Source: CAWGXG01 sp963826505
GTDB taxonomy: Bacteria; Chloroflexota; Anaerolineae; Aggregatilineales; Aggregatilineaceae
DNA length: 64,000 bases
Assembly (NCBI GenBank): GCA_963826505.1
Contig: CAWGXG010000008.1
Coordinates: forward strand, 868,001-932,000
Reading direction: 5' to 3'
In this document: positions 61,521-64,000 of the stretch, piece after piece
Position numbering within the stretch: the first letter of the stretch is position 1
Layout: each line of letters starts with the position of its first letter
Program-made: the position numbers and the translations under genes
Notes under the pieces: model-generated
Told to the model about the DNA's origin: nothing
Seen by the model: only the letters and a program-made list of their open reading frames with translations
Databases searched by the model: none

Positions 61521-62518
61521 CGATTATGGGTACGACGAAGCGCATTTTAGTGACTGGCGCAACTGGCAAAGTCGGGCAGGTGTTTGTCGGGCGCATCCTC
61601 AATGATCCGCGTTTTAACTCGTTCACCGTGCGCGCGCTGTGCCATAACCGGGTTCTGGAACTACGCGATCGACTCGAGATTATCCGGGGATCGCTCCAAG
61701 ATCGGGACGCTGTCAAGCAGGCGATGGAAAATGTCACCCATGTGCTGCATCTGGCGACAACCAAAGAGACAGACGAACTTTGGATAGACGTATCTATCAA
61801 GGGCGAGTATTGGCTGCTGGAAAATTGCCGCACGAATCCAACCTTCGAACAGTTTATGCTGCTCGGCGGCGACAACAGTGTCGGGCATTTCTTCTATCCG
61901 AAGGCGATTCCGGTTACCGAAGAGCAGAAGCACACGCCATATCCTGGCTGCTACGCGCTTTCTAAGGTCCTGGAAGAAGTCATGCTGGAACAATATTACA
62001 TCCAGTACGATTTCAACGGCTGTTGTCTGCGTGCGCCCTGGATCATGGAAAAGGATGATTTCAAGTACCAGCTTTCGTTTGGTGAGGATGTGTTCGGCGG
62101 TCCACGTTGGTGCGATCTGGTGGGTCCGGAGCGCGCTCAAGAATACGTCAAAACACATGCCGTACCCGTGATGCTCGATTCTGAGGGAAAGCCGGTTAAG
62201 CGCAACTTCGTGCACGTGGAGGATTTGGTCAGCGCGATCTTGATGGCGATCAATGCGCCGCAAGCCCGGCAGCAGACTTTCAACATTTGCATGGATGAAC
62301 CCGTCGATTACGGGACCGTCGGCGAATACCTGGCACAAACACGTGGGTTGCCGTTGATTCCCATCACGACACCATATCATTCCACCTGGCTGGACAACGC
62401 CAAAGCCAAATTTCTGTTGGGGTGGCGTCCTGAATATGACCTGACGAAGTTGATTGACTCTGCCTGGGAGTATCAACGCGCCGAAGATGATCCGCGTGTG
62501 GTATGGTACCCTGGGTAA
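61517..62518 (+). CDS. Extended SDR NAD-dependent epimerase/dehydratase family protein
   Basis: 333 residues. The NAD-binding loop is VTGATGKVGQV at residues 11-21, and the catalytic YxxxK is YALSK. The rest follows the extended SDR pattern with a C-terminal sugar-binding region (NFVHVEDLVSAILMAI, FLLGWRPEYDLTKLIDSAW). It may oxidise or epimerise the sugar handled by the operon. The GTG start overlaps the previous stop (GTGA); ATG 61526 is another option. Substrate unknown. A terminator follows at 62567. Confidence 0.85.
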   Translation: MTIMGTTKRILVTGATGKVGQVFVGRILNDPRFNSFTVRALCHNRVLELRDRLEIIRGSLQDRDAVKQAMENVTHVLHLATTKETDELWIDVSIKGEYWLLENCRTNPTFEQFMLLGGDNSVGHFFYPKAIPVTEEQKHTPYPGCYALSKVLEEVMLEQYYIQYDFNGCCLRAPWIMEKDDFKYQLSFGEDVFGGPRWCDLVGPERAQEYVKTHAVPVMLDSEGKPVKRNFVHVEDLVSAILMAINAPQARQQTFNICMDEPVDYGTVGEYLAQTRGLPLIPITTPYHSTWLDNAKAKFLLGWRPEYDLTKLIDSAWEYQRAEDDPRVVWYPG

Positions 62519-62566
62519 CGGTAGAATTTCACCAAGTCAAAGCCGTACCGGTTTGTGCATAGGAGA

Positions 62567-62605
62567 GACGCGCCCAACGCGGTGATACTATTGGGCGTGT
62601 CTTTT
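62567..62605 (+). terminator. Terminator at the end of the salvage operon
   Basis: GACGCGCCCAA (62567-62577) with TTGGGCGTGTC (62591-62601), eleven pairs with one wobble, then TTTT. This sets the 3' limit of the importer-kinase-isomerase-SDR run. Confidence 0.75.
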
Positions 62606-62777
62606 GATGGGCACTAGGCGAACAGATTTGTTGTTCGCGAAATTCACACAGTATTTCGACGTGTGCGGCTGCGCGTGCTTTTCTCCTTTCGGCATCTGCG
62701 CTAGGATATGTCTGTAAATTATCGAGGCCCCCGCATCGCTGGGCGGCAAATGGCGCGTTTCCATTGCAGGTGCATAG

Positions 62778-64000
62778 ATGCTCTCAACAGTTTATTCGTG
62801 CGCTCTCGTTGGGCTGGATGGTGAGATCATTCAGGTTGAAGTCGATTTCAATCCCCACTCGATGCCTGCTTTCACTGTGGTTGGACTGCCTGATGCCGCC
62901 GTGCAGGAAAGTCGCGAACGCGTACGAGCCGCTATTCGCAACAGCGGACTCCAATTTCCGAACAAACGCTATACGGTAAACCTCGCTCCCGCAGATTTGC
63001 GCAAAGAGGGGCCCGCTTACGATCTCCCCATTGCGATCGGAGTTCTAGCTTCGACCGATCAGGCCCCGTTGCACCGGCTGACAGGCGCATTGTTCATCGG
63101 GGAATTGTCGCTTGACGGGAGCGTTCGCCATGTTCAGGGCGTACTGCCGATTGCGCACCGTGCCTGGCGAGAGGGCTACGAGACCATTTTTGTGCCGGAG
63201 GAAGATGCTCCTCAGGCCGCGCTTGTACCCGACATAGACGTTATTCCAGTGAAGTCTCTCGGACAGGTCGTTGAGCACCTGTACGATCTGCAGATCATTC
63301 CGCCCTACGTTCGCAGCGATCTCGATTTGCGCGTGCCGCTGGACCTGGATGGACTGACCGATTTTGCCGATGTCAAAGGACAAGAACACGTCAAAAGGTC
63401 GCTCGAAGTGGCGGCGGCAGGGGGGCACAATGTGCTTATGATTGGCGCGCCCGGCGTCGGCAAGACGCTGTTGGCGCGTGCGTTACCGGGCATTCTGCCC
63501 ACGATGGCGTTGGAGGAAGCGCTGGAGGTCACGCGAATCTATTCTGTGGCAGACTTGCTCCCGGCAGATAAACCTCTTATTCGCGTTAGGCCGTTCCGAT
63601 CCCCGCATCACACGGTCAGCGAGGCCGGGTTGGTCGGCGGCGGGTCCTGGCCTCGGCCCGGGGAAGCGTCTCTTGCCCATAGGGGCGTTTTGTTTCTGGA
63701 TGAAATGCCGGAGTTTGGGACTCATACTCTGGAAGTGCTGCGCCAACCGATCGAAGACAAGGTGGTTACGATCAGCCGCGCCAAAGTTGCCTTGTCTTTT
63801 CCGGCAAACTTTATGTTGGTGGCCGCCATGAATCCATGTCCGTGCGGTTATTTTGGCGACCCTGTGCGGGAATGCACCTGTTCACCAGCGAATGTGCGAC
63901 GTTACCAACAGAGGCTGTCCGGGCCACTGCTTGATCGCATCGATATTCATGTAGAGGTGCCGCGCGTCGATTATGACAAGTTGACGGATGACCGGCGTGG
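62778..64000 (+). CDS. YifB/ComM-type Mg-chelatase-like AAA+ ATPase (3' partial)
   Basis: 407 codons visible, cut by the window end; usual length about 510. The N-terminal ChlI-like domain starts VGLDGEIIQVEVDFN and includes FTVVGLPDAAVQESRERV. Walker A is LMIGAPGVGKTLLARALP, Walker B is GVLFLDEMPEF, and AAMNPCPCGYFGD with FRSPHHTVSEAGLVGGG are family signatures. ComM is a helicase for branch migration in natural transformation. ATG 62778 has CAGGTG upstream. The frame runs open to the last base. Confidence 0.94.
   Translation, partial: MLSTVYSCALVGLDGEIIQVEVDFNPHSMPAFTVVGLPDAAVQESRERVRAAIRNSGLQFPNKRYTVNLAPADLRKEGPAYDLPIAIGVLASTDQAPLHRLTGALFIGELSLDGSVRHVQGVLPIAHRAWREGYETIFVPEEDAPQAALVPDIDVIPVKSLGQVVEHLYDLQIIPPYVRSDLDLRVPLDLDGLTDFADVKGQEHVKRSLEVAAAGGHNVLMIGAPGVGKTLLARALPGILPTMALEEALEVTRIYSVADLLPADKPLIRVRPFRSPHHTVSEAGLVGGGSWPRPGEASLAHRGVLFLDEMPEFGTHTLEVLRQPIEDKVVTISRAKVALSFPANFMLVAAMNPCPCGYFGDPVRECTCSPANVRRYQQRLSGPLLDRIDIHVEVPRVDYDKLTDDRR

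Noticed and set aside
61661..62476. 271-codon minus-strand frame opposite the SDR gene
   Set aside because: The SDR frame has clear NAD-binding and YxxxK motifs; the opposite frame has none.
1..64000. tRNA, rRNA, CRISPR arrays, insertion sequences, prophage
   Set aside because: I found no cloverleaf, rRNA-like segment, regularly spaced repeats, transposase or integrase frames, or terminal repeats.

Overview
The window looks like a contiguous piece of a Chloroflexota (Anaerolineae-type) chromosome. That placement is inferred from gene content and style, not from a marker tree: Thr/Pro-rich 'TPTP' linkers after lipoprotein signals, very long acidic TPR proteins, a tadB-tadC pair, the histidine phosphatase/DUF3090/SCO1664 trio, an NAD-type formate dehydrogenase and a K+-independent pyrophosphatase. 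Base composition is moderately GC-rich throughout. There is no rRNA, tRNA, CRISPR array, transposase or phage block, so this is mostly ordinary core genome with some lineage-specific accessory genes.

Layout. 1-3084: end of a Tad pilus locus (tadB, tadC), then comF and long-form hpf with a good terminator. 3174-8725: a nucleotidyltransferase-like gene faces a four-gene minus-strand unit (FlgD-Ig-like membrane protein, PhnD-like lipoprotein, two GT2 glycosyltransferases). 9026-16934: folC, a Lon protease, an AlbA_2 (Schlafen-type) regulator, a broken PD40 beta-propeller lipoprotein gene and degV. 17062-22109 (minus): mfd, pth and a secreted/anchored protein. 22250-27879: formate dehydrogenase locus, with fdhA divergent from a NuoE-NuoF fusion, an Fe-S electron-transfer protein and fdhD. 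27880-28405: a large gap holding a complete small transcription unit (promoter, 18-codon ORF, two hairpins, U tract). 28406-32062: hppA and an HDAC-like deacetylase. 32147-39260: two giant acidic proteins with mirrored TPR placement. 39369-43556: ndk, rsfS, thpR and a membrane-anchored TPR protein. 43670-45852: SCO1664-DUF3090-histidine phosphatase. 46155-50181: a degenerate histidine kinase, a small unknown gene, an LCP protein and a frameshifted CPBP protease. 50217-54837: esterase, tdk, the rplU-rpmA-rpmE ribosomal unit and an M1 peptidase. 55261-62518: a ribose-type ABC importer followed by MtnK-, MtnA- and epimerase-like genes. 62778-end: YifB/ComM-type AAA+ protein, cut by the window edge.

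How genes work together. The formate genes encode catalytic, NAD/FMN and Fe-S subunits plus the FdhD sulfurtransferase, as expected for a soluble NAD-linked enzyme. The importer-kinase-isomerase-dehydrogenase run reads as a sugar salvage route: a pentose-like compound is bound, imported, phosphorylated at C1, isomerised and possibly oxidised or epimerised. Its upstream gap carries two identical LacI-type operator-like sites and a third weaker one around a TATAAT box. This is the best candidate in the window for a functional system of unsettled substrate.

Data quality matters. At least five reading-frame breaks occur in three genes (14458-16042 three times, near 36935, near 49470) and a sixth possible one lies in rpmE. 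Uncorrected indels are at least as likely as true pseudogenes, so proteins around those points should be read with care.
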